Source: Strigamia acuminata | Lineage: Eukaryota > Arthropoda > Chilopoda > Geophilomorpha > Linotaeniidae | Direction: 5' to 3' | Length of the DNA: 64,000 bases | Assembly (NCBI GenBank): GCA_949358305.1 | Contig: OX442316.1 | Location: 9,424,001 to 9,488,000 of the forward strand | Shown: in pieces, positions 1-13,900 of the stretch | Position numbering within the stretch: the stretch's first letter is position 1 | Layout: every line of letters begins with the position of its first letter | Notes under the pieces: model-generated | The model's database searches: none | What the model was told of the DNA's origin: nothing | The model's input: the letters and a program-made list of their open reading frames with translations, nothing else | Made by a program: the position numbers and the translations under genes

Positions 1-3000
1 CCCACTCTTGCTTTTCTTCTAGATCGTGCATGTAGTTTTCTAACTTTCCCGCATATTCGCTAACGACTGTTAAATATTCTTCTCTCATTACAATGCAGAT
101 TAGACCACCTAATAACAAAACAACATCAAATCGCATTAATTCAATATCATTTCTGCAAATAAATAAATCACATTTTTAATTTTATGTTCATTAATCAACC
201 TTATTTTTTTGGTGCATACAATCCTCAACATATTCAAATTAATGCCAGTTTTTACTAATAGATGGAGATGGAAGGACGTTCATAGAAATTCATCACTGAT
301 TCAAAGACAGTGTACTCTGTGCGATATGGAACAGACATAAGATGGGCCCCAGTCCCCAGAAAGTTGTCAGGCGAGTGTACACTCTTTCTACTCCAGACTA
401 AATGTTCGTAAAAACACAGTTTAAAAAAAAACATTACTGCGTATACCAATGCGCACGCACGTTTTTGCACACGTTGTCATCATTACTTTTCGCTTTTCGT
501 CACAATTGGAAATCGGAATCATTCTTACCTAACGCGCCTAAAGAAGTCTCACTTCAAAAATTACACAATTTGTAACAAAATACTGATTTTCGGGCGAATT
601 GTTTCTACCCGTTTCACACTTTCAATTTTAGTTCACGACCCAAAATTCGACAAAATGAAAATCCATTGGGCTCCACCACACAGAGTACACTGTACTTTCA
701 AAGTGGGGCTTATGCAATTGAAAATATTCGATATTTAATAAAATTTGTTATATTTAACCTGGCAGCAACGATGGGGATAAATTTAAAAAAATAAAATCAA
801 TCTTTGGCTTATATTCAAGTTTAGGTGCAGCAAATAAAATTTAAAAAAATAATAATAATAATATTTATCAATAAAATTATTGCCATTAATTTCAATCATA
901 GTTTATACAGATTTTCAGGCGAAATTGCAAACGAGTTCTCAATAATCACCGCCATTTACACACTGCAATTAACACACCATACCTGGTTTAACGATGCGAA
1001 TCATTTCATTAAGTGCTTTGGTTGGAATGTGTCCCTCTCCCATTCCTCCAGAAATCACAAGGCAATCATACACATCTGACGGTTTATTGAAAAGAAAAAT
1101 GTCAAATTTAATTCAACGTTTAAAAAATCAGCTACCTACAGATTCTTACCGTCTTTAATACTAGTTTGAGTAGTACCTATAGACTCTAAGTAATACTCTT
1201 GGTAAAGTTGTTGCTGTTTCGCAATTTGCAACATTCCGTCAGATGGTTCTAAGGCATCAATTTTGTGAAAGCCCAAATCAAGGAGCTGTAAAGAAATCAA
1301 TATGAATATCACAAATTTTCTTCCCCACTCGCGGTTTTTCAATGGAATAATATTTTAAAACAAAAAACTTGTGTTGAAAAATGAAATGTCAAAACTTCAC
1401 ATTTATTTTCATTGAAAAATGACAAATTTCCCGTTATTAAATTCGCACTAGTTGCAAGCATAAATGCATGAAAGAAAGAACAATTTCTAATTGTTTCTAA
1501 TCAATAGACACATAAGGAATCTATGTAAATAAGATTTCTTCAAAAAGATACTTCAGTCATTAAGAAACACTGATCTGTGAAATTATTGGAAACTTACAAG
1601 ACAAACACTGGCAAGGAATTCTCCCAAGAGTGTTTTCATTAATCAAACTGTGGAAAAAAGACTCCCAAATGAAAAAAGGGAAGGAAAAAATAAACTTTTT
1701 TAATTTGATTCTTCTCAAGATCCTCACAGAAAAAAAGAAAGAAAATATATTCGTTTTATGTTCATACCTCTTTACCAACTCTACCAGTTCCAGCAGCAAT
1801 GTCAATAAGTCTGATGTTGGGCCTTTCATTTTCTGGATAATATTGCTCCAGGAATTTGGCAGCAATTTGGGGTCCATTGTATCGACCTGGGCACAAGTCC
1901 TAAAGATAAGCAAAATTAATCAGCTATGGTTTAGAAAACCTTTATTGCGTATATTTGTGCAGAATATCAAGATTAAACTCAATTACCGTAATTTCACAAG
2001 AAAAATCAATTTTAAAATCTCTTTTTAAAAGGAGGGTAAAAAAATTCTCATCATGTGATAAAAAGAACCAGAACCGATATATTAAAGGGGTAGTGAAATC
2101 AAAAAAGTTTTTTATCTTTCTTTTCATAAATTTTATTCCAAGTTTTGTCAAGATACTCAAGAATAAATGATGTAAACTTTATTTCCAATTTTTCTCCTGG
2201 ATGGCTTGACAACAGACAGAAAGAAAATAAACATATACTGTATATAAAACACTTGTTCATGTTCCAACTGTTTATTTTAGTAATTCCTAATTTAAAATCG
2301 GTTTATTTTCTTAAAATTTTGAAATCTAAATATAACTGCAGTGTCTTTTCCAGTAGAAATGAGAAAGGAGTCGAGTGGTATGTCCGCTTAACAGACTTGT
2401 CGTGCAGACAATAAAATACGACTGTGCGCTGGAGTATCTAAAGCACACAAAAAAATTGTTTTCTCTCGACGAAGGAAAGCTAGCAAATAAAGATTTTTCT
2501 TCTTAGAGTGTTACAAATGGGTAAAAAAATACTTAAAACTCGGTCTTTATCAAATTACCTGCAGTGAAATATATTACATTTCGAAAAAATTCATCGCTGG
2601 TTGGTTTGATCAGCAAACCCAACATCCTGCGTGCGATAACAGAAATCCGATATATGAATTCTGTATTCCTCATAATACCGGATTTGCATTTCATTCGGTT
2701 GCCATCTTTGTTCTCAGATGGCAAAGTTCAAACACGCGTGAGGAAAAATATAAAGCCAAAAAGTACTTGAGAAGTACGTGACGTGTTGACTGTTGATCCA
2801 ATCAGCAAGCACATGACGGATCTAATAAGGGTCAAGTGGTCATTCAGACAATTTCCAGCACCTAACATTGGCTTTGATTCTGATTCCAAAACAGAACTAA
2901 ACGCAAAAGTGTGCAAAAAACATTCAAAATACTTGATTTTACTAGTGTTGTTGTCACGAGGCCGCTATTTATGTGCAAATAAGCACAAGCTAGAAAATGT

Positions 3001-3530
3001 TAATTACTACGTGTAAAATGATATTTAATTGTTTTTTTCCTTGATGCACAGTAATATGAAACTCAGAATTTAAATATCGGTCCCATCTGCCAGACTCTAA
3101 ATGAAGCATCAACCCTTATCTTAAATTTTAATTAAAATTCCACACTTGTCATGATCTTAATGCTTTACAGTATATACATATTTGATGAATAGTTGTAAAT
3201 TATTTCGGATTTAACCTCGACTAACCATACTCCAGAATTTATTCCCCACTAACGTTTCCCCCCATTTAATTATACGCAGCAATAAATAAATTAAAAACAC
3301 TGAAAAACAGCGCCATTAGTGAAATGACAAATATTCGAGTACATAGATAAATATCGTCCTTAAAACTATCTCACCATATCATATTTGTCTGCCCATGTTG
3401 TGTAACTGCGGATAACTTCATCGACGGACATACCCTTGCGATGTCGCTGGCAATTGGCCGCATATGCCTCTGACATGTCGGGGGACGGACTGTGATGGTC
3501 GTTGTGGATATCACCATTAACTTCTGACAT
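1..3530 (-). CDS. METTL27: METTL27-like SAM-dependent methyltransferase (3' end off window)
   Basis: Five coding exons read 3530-3375, 1899-1768, 1285-1150, 1075-983 and 108 to the left edge, with GT-AG borders and matching phases (0, 0, 1, 1). The start codon at 3530 opens a 52-residue first exon. Exon 2 carries the class I methyltransferase motif I (LIDIAAGTGRVG), which binds S-adenosylmethionine. Exon 3 has the acidic-loop segment ALEPSDGML. Exon 4 has VISGGMGEGHIP and exon 5 a charged C-terminal part typical of the METTL27/WBSCR27 family. The substrate of the family is not established, so the exact reaction beyond methyl transfer is unknown. Intron 1 is about 1.5 kb; the others range from 74 bp to nearly 0.9 kb. 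The stop codon lies outside the window. The family call is from recognised motifs, not a database search. Confidence 0.85.
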
Positions 3531-3540
3531 TGCCCTTTAT

Positions 3541-6500
3541 TGTGGTGTAGAGAAAAGAAAAATCAATTGAAATCATCTCTGCAAAGGTATTTGGCCATGC
3601 ACTCGCGCATGAAATTTAATGGAAAAATGAATGTAATTGGAAAACGGTGCAATTTCACAATTATTTCCATTTTATGAGCAATAAAAATGTCTACACTCAA
3701 ATAAATAAACGACAACTCTTTGTTCGTTGTTTCGAAGAACTTTTTCTTGTTATGTCTCACTAAGTTCTCAACACGTTAGTTAGGAAACGAAAGATTGTAA
3801 CAAAATGAGTTATTATGAGGGTCCATTTTGTTTGCACGTCTTTGCTTACAAAGTCAGAGTTCATATTTACATTCATATTTTCCATTTAAATTATAAATTA
3901 ATTTTGAATAAATAAAATTTCGTCCCATTGGGAAAAACAATTTCAAAACTTTGCAGACCAAATTAAATTTAGAAAAAAATGTTGTTACTTCAATTTGATT
4001 TCAAATTTAAATTTAATTTTTAATTTTATTTGCTGGAGTGCAGCAAAGCTCCGGGGACGCAGCATGTCAAGACTATGCAAGTATTACAGCTTTCCCATTT
4101 CACTCCGAGTAAAAATGTTTGCTCACCCCAAACCCACACTAAAGTGATGAAATTTCCCATCTCTCGTCCACCACTTCCTCCGAATTTAGTCAGACAAACA
4201 AATAAACTTCATATAACTCGTATTGATTCGCCCATGCAGGACTCAAGGTCAGCCTTCATTCAAATTTGTTTTTTCTGACTCCAGAGAAAAAACAAAAAAA
4301 ATATTTCTTAAAATAATTCAAACGATGCAATTCAATCTCCCGCATAAGTAACCAATAACGAAACTTTAATATTCTTTGCCCGACACGTGATCGTTTTCTC
4401 TCCCCACTCCAAATTTTAGGCTTTCCCACACCCAAATTAAACAAAATTAATACTTACAGTTAGAACATCTTATCCTTACTATCAACAAGCCAATAAAAAG
4501 CAGCAACACGAGTTTATTTGTGCAAAATTGCCATGGAAACAAGCGACTTTTCACCACACCTAGCAACTGTATCTAAGTGTAAACGTCACGAGCCAAATTG
4601 ATCTATTTATTTATAACTCGGGTGAATTGACAAAGCGAATCACGGCATTTCATCATTCGCTGCACGAATACTTGCAAGTGAATGAACCACCAGACGATAT
4701 TTCAACATATTGCTCAATTACTACACGAACGCAAGCAAAATGTGGAGTGTGCAGGCAAGCCTGTCTATACGTTGCGCGCCCCCATCTGGCTAGAGAGCTG
4801 ACGGCGCCCCTTTTCGATCGCGGGCGCCATACCCTGGTTATGGCACTGGAATAGGGTTAGCACGAAAACAGATCTCGTTTATATGGCAAACAAAACCATT
4901 TGCAGCACAATTAATGTAAAATGACATTTGCTACATGATACCGAGATGTTGTGCAAGTGAGGCAGGCTACTCTGCAATTTGATATCACAAATTGAGGTGT
5001 TTTCTATTATATTCGGATATTATTTGCTGCAATTTATTGTTTTTACTCGGAATTGAAGAGATTTGCCGGCTCATTCACCTCTTCGCGCAATACTGTACTG
5101 CGCCAAGTAGATTTAAATGCAAAATTTATTTGCAAGCGCCACATAACTCTTATCTCATGGCTTCGTAATTTTTCTTGTTGCCAACATTTTACTACGATAT
5201 ATGCAAGCGAGTCGTGTATAAGGAGGCTTTTTCTAAGCATTCTCACACATTTCAGTGGTTTAATGTCACTAATTTAACGCAATTAAGTAATTAAAAAAAG
5301 TTTACTAAGTCAAACACGATAAAAACTAAATGATTAATAAGAATCCTTCGAAACTTATCGTCATTCACCGCATGTCTTTATCCCCCTCCATTTTATCATG
5401 TTAGAAAAAGTAACTGAAACGGGTTTCCTTATTTCCGGAAAATGTCAAGAATTCTCTTCTTCAATTCACATAACTCTGACAGCCAGTAGCTTTTTGTCGT
5501 TGGCTTGTGCGGATTCCTTAAACATGCAGAAAAGTAGCAGTCATGTGCTCACGTCGCTGGAAACTTCACATGAGTGAAAAGAAAAAGAAAGGAAAAAGAA
5601 AAAAAAGCAAAGAAGAAAAAAAAAATAGAAAAAAAAAGTGCAAACTGAACTGTGTGAGAAAAGATAAGAAAGCTTCATCAGGTGCTTCCATTTCAATTGG
5701 AACACCATTTCAAGATTTTTCTTTAATATTTTTTTGTACAGCTGCTGTTCTTTAGGTCGTATGGACGGTATTAAGCCATTTCTTTAGGCTTGGTTTCACT
5801 TTCTAATATCGAATTGTCATTGCCAAAAACTAATAAAAAATAAGAAGAAACTTTACAAGCTGCCATCTTGATTTCTATACAATAATTTTTTTTTTCCTTT
5901 TGTATATATGTGCAAAATACAGATTTTTTCAGAAAGAAGGAAAAAGAGCCCTCAAATCTTGGTTTGGAGAAACTACAATCTCTTGTAAGTCTTTTTACCT
6001 TGGTTTAAATTTTCACCGGATTTTACAAATCCTTCGATAGGATTTCCGATAGATCGATTGAGGTAAGTTGATAACTTCGTAAACCGACCTCAACCTAAAC
6101 CAAACAAAGCTGCAGCGGAATGCACTTAATAAATCATCATCTTTATTACATAATAAAAGCAGATAATTTAAAACTAATTGCACTTTCGATTACTATTCTA
6201 CACCGTAACTAAAACCTCGCAACGTAAAAATAAATAAATAAATGAATAAATAAATCTAAAGCATTTCTTTCGTTTATTATTCGTCACTTACAACAAAAAA
6301 TCTTCTAGGAAAAAGAATAAAAACAGGAAATGGCCAAGTAGGAAATAGATTATAATTGTGGTGTATGCAAATAACGTTTTGTCATCATACTTTACAGCAC
6401 ATCTGCTATATTATCATCATTTTAATTTATAACAGGTGGCCACTATAAAATGGTCAATATGTTTTTGTGTGCATGTTTAATCTTTACTATTTTATAGATC

Positions 6501-9500
6501 CCAAACATTTGCATAGAACGTGGTTTGTCTTTTGGAAATACGACGACAGCTGTGACTGTACAAACCCCCTATTCAAATCAATCAATTCAGGAAGTTGTAA
6601 AACTATTTTACCCTCATCAGTAAAATATTACGTTATGTCAAAATGGAAAAGAAAAAAACACAATTTTTTTTTTTACACTTTGTGAGTTACAAATGTGGAT
6701 TTTTCATATCTCCCTTTCACAATATTGCACAACTGATTACTATATAACAGAAGGAAAAAAAATTGCAACATTTCTCATACATGATAAAGTGAAATTGTAA
6801 CACCAACACTAAATTGTGTGTTAAACAGCTTTGCTGAATAAATTGGTGCATAATTCACATTCAAAATCTAACATTTATAACCACAATAAATTTTACACAC
6901 AGTCCTGAAATGACAATATGTGTATAGTTTATACAATACAATACCTAACAAGGAGGTTGTAAAATTTCAAGTCATCGTGCAAATCAATCAATCAGACAAG
7001 TTTTAATTGCGTCATCCAATGAATGCGTTAAACATTCCTTTGTATGTGAGAGAGAGGAAGAGCGAGAGGGGAAATATTGATTTACTTATTTGTGTTGTTT
7101 TCACCATTCTGCCGCCTTTTACATAGAGATGAAAAGAGCTAATTTATATTGCTTTTTTTGCTTATAATTCTTTTTGTGAAATGTGATTTTAATCAAGTGA
7201 TAAGAGTTTATCATGAATATTTTATTAATTAAATTTTAAAGCTGAAAAATCCTTTATTTTTTTTACAAAAATATTCCAACATTTTTCAACATTGCACTGC
7301 AAGTAATTTAAAGAATTTGTTCACAATTTTTTTATTACTTCATTAGATTTCTAAATGAAATAAAAGAATTATAATAACTAAGCTCCAAAATAAAACACAA
7401 AGAAATTGTATTTTTTTTCTTCTTGATTTTTCATTTTTTCTCGATTGATGTGCTTCCAAAAACTCAATTGCAAACGTAATTGAAATGTTGAAATGATCAT
7501 GTTTTGTAAATGCAGTAAGTTCACCGGCATTCAACATTTCAGCCCCATTAACTTCATTCAAGATATTCAAAGTATTATATTCATAATAAAATCACATCTT
7601 GATAGATACTAATTCCATTCACGACCAGATTGGTGCAACCCATAAACTTTTAGCTTCGTAAGCAACACGTGTGAGAAAATAAAGCAAGCAATTAAATTAA
7701 GGTGGCAGTTACAATCGTATTTCAACTTAGAATTAAGTTTCAGGATGCACTCTAAATCCTAGTTTTAACCTTCAAAAACCCAACTAGACGATACAAAATC
7801 TTTCTCTAATCATTTACTGAAACCTAAAACCTTTGTTTGGTCTACAGCCAGACTACTGTATTAATTTCTGCAACTGAAATGTGAAATTATTTGACAGCGT
7901 CGTGTCGCATTTGGTGTTATTTACAATGCTATGCGGTTTCGATAATAAAGGGATTATTCGAACGTTGCGATTATTCACGCGAAAGTCCCACAATATAAAT
8001 ACATATATATGCAAGATACTTCATCACGATGGGGTTTACAAATGCAACATTTTGGTTTAAATATCGAGTAAAAGCAGTGAAGTTGTGTAATGTGAGACAT
8101 GTGGTTGAAATATCAACAAGAGATAGAGTATATTTATTCTAGATATAGATAAATGAAGACCCTATGTACAAAAAAGGACCTTTTTATCATTAAACGGACT
8201 TTGCCAGAGGAAAGTAAATTACTTTGATAAATTTTATAAAATAAAAAACCCGGTATATCAGTACACTTCACATCTAAAGATAAAAATTTCAGTATAATTT
8301 CGATGGTTCGTTGAAAACCCCCTCTTAAACTCATCCATAAAACTCCAATATTACTTTTATGAGCTTGTAGCACAAAGATGACATGAAGTCATTTGTGACA
8401 TCTTGCATAAAATATTTAAAGATTTTTTTTTTTTTTCATTTTAAATTTCAATTTTTTTTGTACCTTTGTACCCCGGAATATTATATTTTTCAACAAAAGA
8501 GGAAAGGAATAGATTTTCTTTCACATTTCCCATTAATTCAATGAAACCGTTAGTTTCTGTTTGCCCTTTTTCAACACGCTATTCAATTTTCACTCAACTC
8601 ACTTAACGGCTTCTAATGCTGTTGTTACTGAGAAGATAAAAGCGCCAACTTATTGATTTTACACGATGTATGAGAGGAAAAAGAAAATGCCAACGCCAAC
8701 TGACCTTATAATTGCTCCCAACTGGTATACACGGGATGCTGTCTGCTTCTGCTCGATTGTCGTTGGCGTCAGCGTCAGCTTTTCAACTTAATTCAACTTT
8801 CACACAGGCCACGAGGTAGCGTTCCGGAGAGCGGTCAGATGTCAATTTCGACGGAATGAGTTTATGAATTGATATAAATATATAAATCGCGGCACAAGAT
8901 GAATTGACCCAATCGAAATAACCGTCCAGGAGAAGGCAAAGCCGGGCAAACCAATCATGGCATGCGTTGTAGTTTAAAATTACATAACGTATCAAATTAT
9001 TTCCACTTTTGCCGCAAGATGGTAGGCCAGTCTGCGCAACTGCATCACAAAAGCAGGCGTATTGAACTGGTGTGCTGTCTGCTGTATGTCTCGCAGTGAG
9101 CGTAACATAAATCATGCGGCAAATGAAAGGCTATCACTTTTTCTCATTCATCTGCAAAAACAATAATTGTTAATAAATTATTTTTATTATCGTGATATAT
9201 ACTTTGTGTACTTTTTTTGTTCAAATTTTCAGTGCATTGCAGGTGTTAGGTTATCTAAATTGTTTTGAAAAACATCTGAGTACTTACACCATTTGGGGTC
9301 AATTCTTTAAATAACAAAATTCAATTAAATTTTAAAAAAAGGATAAAATAATTTCTTTTTTTTCATTTTTGTATTTTTAATTCAAATTCAAATTCTGTCC
9401 GTCTAAAAGGGGCAAATTATGGCAAATTACGCTCCCTGTACTTTCTGGTTTTTCTCAAGCTTTACAAAACAGAAAAATGATCGCACTTAATTATTAAAAA

Positions 9501-10860
9501 CCAACTTAAAAATCAAGTTATGAGGTTGACCTATTATATTATCTGGTCTGTTTTGCTATTATCAGTATTATACAACGCTCCCCCATCAATATTAAATTTC
9601 AGTGTCAAGTTTGCGCTACATTAAATTTTTAAAAAAAATCAAACCATTTAGTGAAATATACCACACCACAATTTATTTCCTAAAATACTGGATATTTTTC
9701 AACATTAGTTTCATAATAACGACTACGAGACAAGGCATTACTTGTGTATTACACATACACAACATACTGATGCATTGGGAGACGTATCATAGACCTAATT
9801 TTTTTATTCCTACGTAATCATTAGTGTATGCTTTACTGAATTTTGTTAATAATCTTCTTCAATCGCCACTCGGGGCCAAAAATATTGATATATGTTTTAA
9901 AGTTAAACTTCTTACTAATTATAATTAAATTTCAAACGAAAATTGAAAGCTGCCAAAATGTCACGAATTAAAATACTGCAATTTTTCTCTCCTATTCTTA
10001 GCCAATAAAGGTAAATTCTTATAATACCTACGGATTAATTGAACGTATAATATTTGGGATTAAATTATGCAATACGAGGACTAACAATATCACAAGTTAT
10101 AATGGCACTAGAATAGTTTTTAAATGGAGCAATTTCAGTTTTGCTGACGAGATTGTCCTTAGCTAGGTCGTTATTACACATAAAATAGTTTTTCAATCAA
10201 TCAATCTATTATTAGAATAGTAATGGCAGTAAATATATATATAAACATATGTATATATTATATATGTTCTATATATATATTTATGTTTTAAGTCAGTGTG
10301 AAAAGGATGTTTCAACCAATGAGCTCATTGTTTCAACCTAAACTTATTAAATTGTGAAAATATTGAATTACATTTACATGACATCAACTCTACTAGCAAA
10401 AGGAATGTATATTACAATATTAACCTGTCACGGATATTTACAACAATTCGATTATTCGATAGTAAAACTTTGTACAACTTTTACAATATTACACGCCAAC
10501 GGTACGCCAACAACCTTGCAAGCAATTTTTTGCAAAATTCACTCCCGTAGTTTGCAACTTTGAAAATATATTTCTTTTTACAATTTCGAAATAATTTAAA
10601 TTCAAATCACAAAAAAATACTTTAAAACCCTAGCTATTATCTAATCTAACTCTTGTCAACTCAACAGTACGCATTTCATACGCAATCAACATTCACTTAC
10701 AGTAATCAAACTATCCAAAAATTAAACGTACACACAAATATACACATGTTATTATTAATATCACATAAAAAAATAAAAAAAAATTATATTTTTGAGCAGA
10801 AATTAAAAAAAAAATAAAAAAAAAATAATAATAAACATAGTAACTCAAGAACTAATTTAC
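3541..10860. other. Gene-poor interval between METTL27 and the OXR1 3' end
   Basis: No exon with convincing splice sites or protein-like composition was found here. The sequence is AT-rich with homopolymer runs and an alternating TA tract near 10,235-10,285. Open frames at 4627-4854, 5543-5755 and 8783-9115 show no domain, signal peptide or splice support. The stretch 4,760-4,850 is unusually GC-rich for the window and holds a CTCF-like site. The right end probably contains the OXR1 3' untranslated region, because OXR1 ends at 10,994 on the minus strand. Confidence 0.6.
4774..4792 (-). promoter_or_regulatory. CTCF-like core motif in a GC-rich island
   Basis: Read on the minus strand the site is TAGCCAGATGGGGGCGCGC, which by eye agrees with about 15 of 19 positions of the animal CTCF consensus. 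It sits in the only GC-rich patch of a 7-kb AT-rich spacer between two genes. Binding is an inference only. Confidence 0.25.
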
Positions 10861-10862
10861 AT

Positions 10863-10883
10863 CCAGACTTTTCCTAAGTCTGG
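10863..10883 (-). other. Perfect short hairpin downstream of the OXR1 stop
   Basis: CCAGACTT and AAGTCTGG form a perfect 8-bp stem around the 5-base loop TTCCT. The hairpin lies about 110 bp past the OXR1 stop codon, so it would be in the 3' untranslated region of that mRNA. A role in RNA stability is possible but not shown. Confidence 0.4.
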
Positions 10884-10993
10884 AGCCCCGGGAATTCTTC
10901 CAAGCATACCCGAGTCGTCTGCTGCATTTTTTTTTTCGTTTCTTTTTTTTCTAAAGTAGGAAATTGTTTGTTTTCCATATTGGTGTTATAGCT

Positions 10994-13900
10994 TTACAAT
11001 GGTCTGCCAATGTCTACTTGAACGAAACCCCACGTTTCCAAGCTTTTAACAAAGAAATCAGATTGGCTACTCAGTGTTGTGTTCGCGTATGTTTTGCAAG
11101 GATGAGTACGGCCTCGATCCAAATTTCCGTCCAACCACAATCCAAATTCGCCGCTAAAAAATCGACAACATCAATTAAAAATGCAATAAACAATCTTTCA
11201 AATTCAACGTACTCTCCAGAACCAATGGCAAGGCTTTCAGGATTGCCTTTGATAAAATATTCATTCTCTCCAGTCCATCTAAATATCTAATTAAATAGAA
11301 ATGTATTTAAAAACAAAAAATTAAACCTTTGTAAAAATTGAAAATTTACTTCAAATTCAGGATAAAAGCTAAATAGAAAAGATTCGCCAGTTCCATAGAA
11401 ATGATCGCTGGGTTTCAGTGTGCAGGATGTCATAGCACCAAACACCTTCGAGTTAAACAAAAAATTACATCAAATTATTACGAATTTAAATTTAAAAGAA
11501 AAAAACAAAGTACGACTAACATTATTTTCTTTATCTTTGATAATCATTAACACAGGCGTTTCAAAATTGGTCATCTTCCGATATAAATTTTTCAGACTGC
11601 AGCCATCGGTTTCCGTACTGAAAATTAGCGTCCATCCATAACCAACCGCTCTAGCTGGCAAATGTTGTACCAACTGCAACAGAATAATTTTTAAAAAAGG
11701 TACAATTATATAAACAAAAATTATATAAACATGACTTACAGTCTTCCTAATTTCTTCAGTTAACAGCTCACTTTCTCCGTACAATTCGGGTAATTCGGGC
11801 TCAGCTTCTAAACTCATTTGTTTCTTCAAATCACTCGCCGATACAACCTAAATACAAACAATAGATATATAAATACGTAAGAGTATGTATTTTTATAAAG
11901 CGAGCCACATTAATCATCTAATTCATCGTTTGTATTATATCAGGAAAAATGAATTAATAAAAGTTATTTAACAAAAGAATTAGTCATTTTCAGATCGAGA
12001 GGAAACGTGTAAAAAGAAAATTTTAATCTATTTTTGTTTATTTTTACAATAAAAATGTTATCTTGATAAATAAATTTACAGAGTTTATGCAAATCAAATA
12101 ATTTCTAGTAGCATAATTCAATTTCAATTCTCAAAATCAAATCTAGAATTAATTAAATTCCATCGATTCATATTTCCTTTTTATGTACTTATAAATACTT
12201 ATGAATGTGAAAGTTAAATTGCATGCATCTCCATTCTCGAGCAAATTAAAATTGCAAAAATTAAGAACCTAACATCGAATTTCTACACTACCAATCTATT
12301 TCTACCGTTTCACTGACTCACGGCTACAAAAATACCATCTCATAAATAGCCCACCTCTGTATCAACAGTGCAGGCGCGAACTTGACTTCGGAGTCGGCTA
12401 AAAAACTTCAAGTGAGGAGCTCTCATGATCTGATGTGCAGAGATTTGAAAGAAATATTAAGAGTGAAACAAACGCAAAACAACAAAAAATAAAAAGTTAA
12501 TAAAAACAACAAACAAAAATAAAAAATAAAAACGAAATGGTAGAACCAGTCACCAGAACATTAGTACCGGTATAGTATCATGCAAAATAACACCACATTT
12601 CAATAAATGCAACTTTATGTAAAGGGAGTTTTAAAGGAAATAAAATCCTACCTCAATGAACAATGCAACCAGACTTTTTTTTATTGTGTAAGTAAGCTTA
12701 ATTTTAATTGGTTGATTCGAAGTTATTCATGATTTATTTTTATTTTATTTTTATTTTACCTCAACAGTATCTAACGAGTTGGTAGAAATTTCCGTTAGTT
12801 GTAGAAGAGTAAGTAGACAGTTAATATATATTTTTAATATTAAAATAATTACCATAACAACGTGCATTAATTTAAATAAATTAAAAGAAAAAAGGCAAAA
12901 AATAATAATAATTTTTTTGTTAAATTTTAATACCGTAATAATAACTCCTGTTATTTCAATTTGGGACGTTTTAACATTAAATTATACTACCAAATTTAAT
13001 TCATATACCTCCCAATCTGTTCGATGATTAACAGTATCCTCCTCAACACTATGAGGCGTGTCATCCGAATCTCTCCTTAGCTTGTGCTCATCATCACTAA
13101 ACTCCTCTTCGTTTGTGATCAGTTCATAACCGAATTTACGAATTGCTTCTTCGTCTAAATCACCGTATACATTTGGTGCCCAATGATTGAAAAAACTGTA
13201 CAAATCATCCACCCTATAAAATCCCAGACGAAAATATTATTCTTTTTATTTTTTACTTATTTTTCCCTCATTAAAAATGCTCTTTTACCTGTCTCTGGGA
13301 ATGCTGAACCAATATTCGCGTTTCATTCGCTTCTTCCCATATGCCATGATGGGAGTTGACTTATGAACGGGTTTGTTCAAGGGTTTCCCCATTCGCAGAC
13401 AAAGGTAAAGAGGCGGATCGTCGCAAGCTTTTGCAGGACGTGGAATTAATTCTACCAAAAAAATAAAAATAAATAAATAAATTTATGCACAAAAATATAC
13501 CAATCTAAAAAAAAAAAAAATAACAATATACAAATAAAAATAAACGTTCTAAAAATGCAATAGTTTCCAGCCTTTTGAAATTCACTTGACACTTGTTATT
13601 AGCACACCTGCGATACAAAGTAAAAAGTTTGTCAAGTAAAGTTCAAAAAAGCATTCAATTGTGAAGGTTAAAGAAGAAACTGAAAAGAGATAAGTGAAAG
13701 GATTTCAAATGGAAAATATTGTTTGCAAGATGCACACAATTTCCTGCAAGGGCAAACCGCATCATTCATACACCTCGATTTTTTTTTAGTCAAACCAAAC
13801 AAAAACAACTCAAGCGCAGCAGGCACATGCTAACGTGTCAATTGTCTTCAAAAACTAATTATCATTCGTACAGTGAGCATATAACAAGCAAATAGCAGCT

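Noticed and set aside
1560-2028. Overlapping ORFs of 117 and 132 codons within METTL27
   Set aside because: They cover the true exon 2 (1768-1899) in wrong frames; the motif LIDIAAGTGRVG is found only in the exon frame.
5543-5755. Lys-rich 70-codon ORF
   Set aside because: Driven by an A-rich run (AAAAAGAAA); no splice support, domain or conserved start.
8783-9115. 110-codon minus-strand ORF
   Set aside because: Longest frame in the left spacer, but no domain or neighbouring exon; the start is only the first Met-like codon and composition is mixed. Kept out as chance.
10235-10285. CRISPR-like or origin-like repeat
   Set aside because: It is simple alternating TA sequence; no spaced repeats are present and the genome is eukaryotic.
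10964-11290. 108-codon plus-strand ORF
   Set aside because: Shadow of the last OXR1 exons, which encode the TLDc domain on the other strand.
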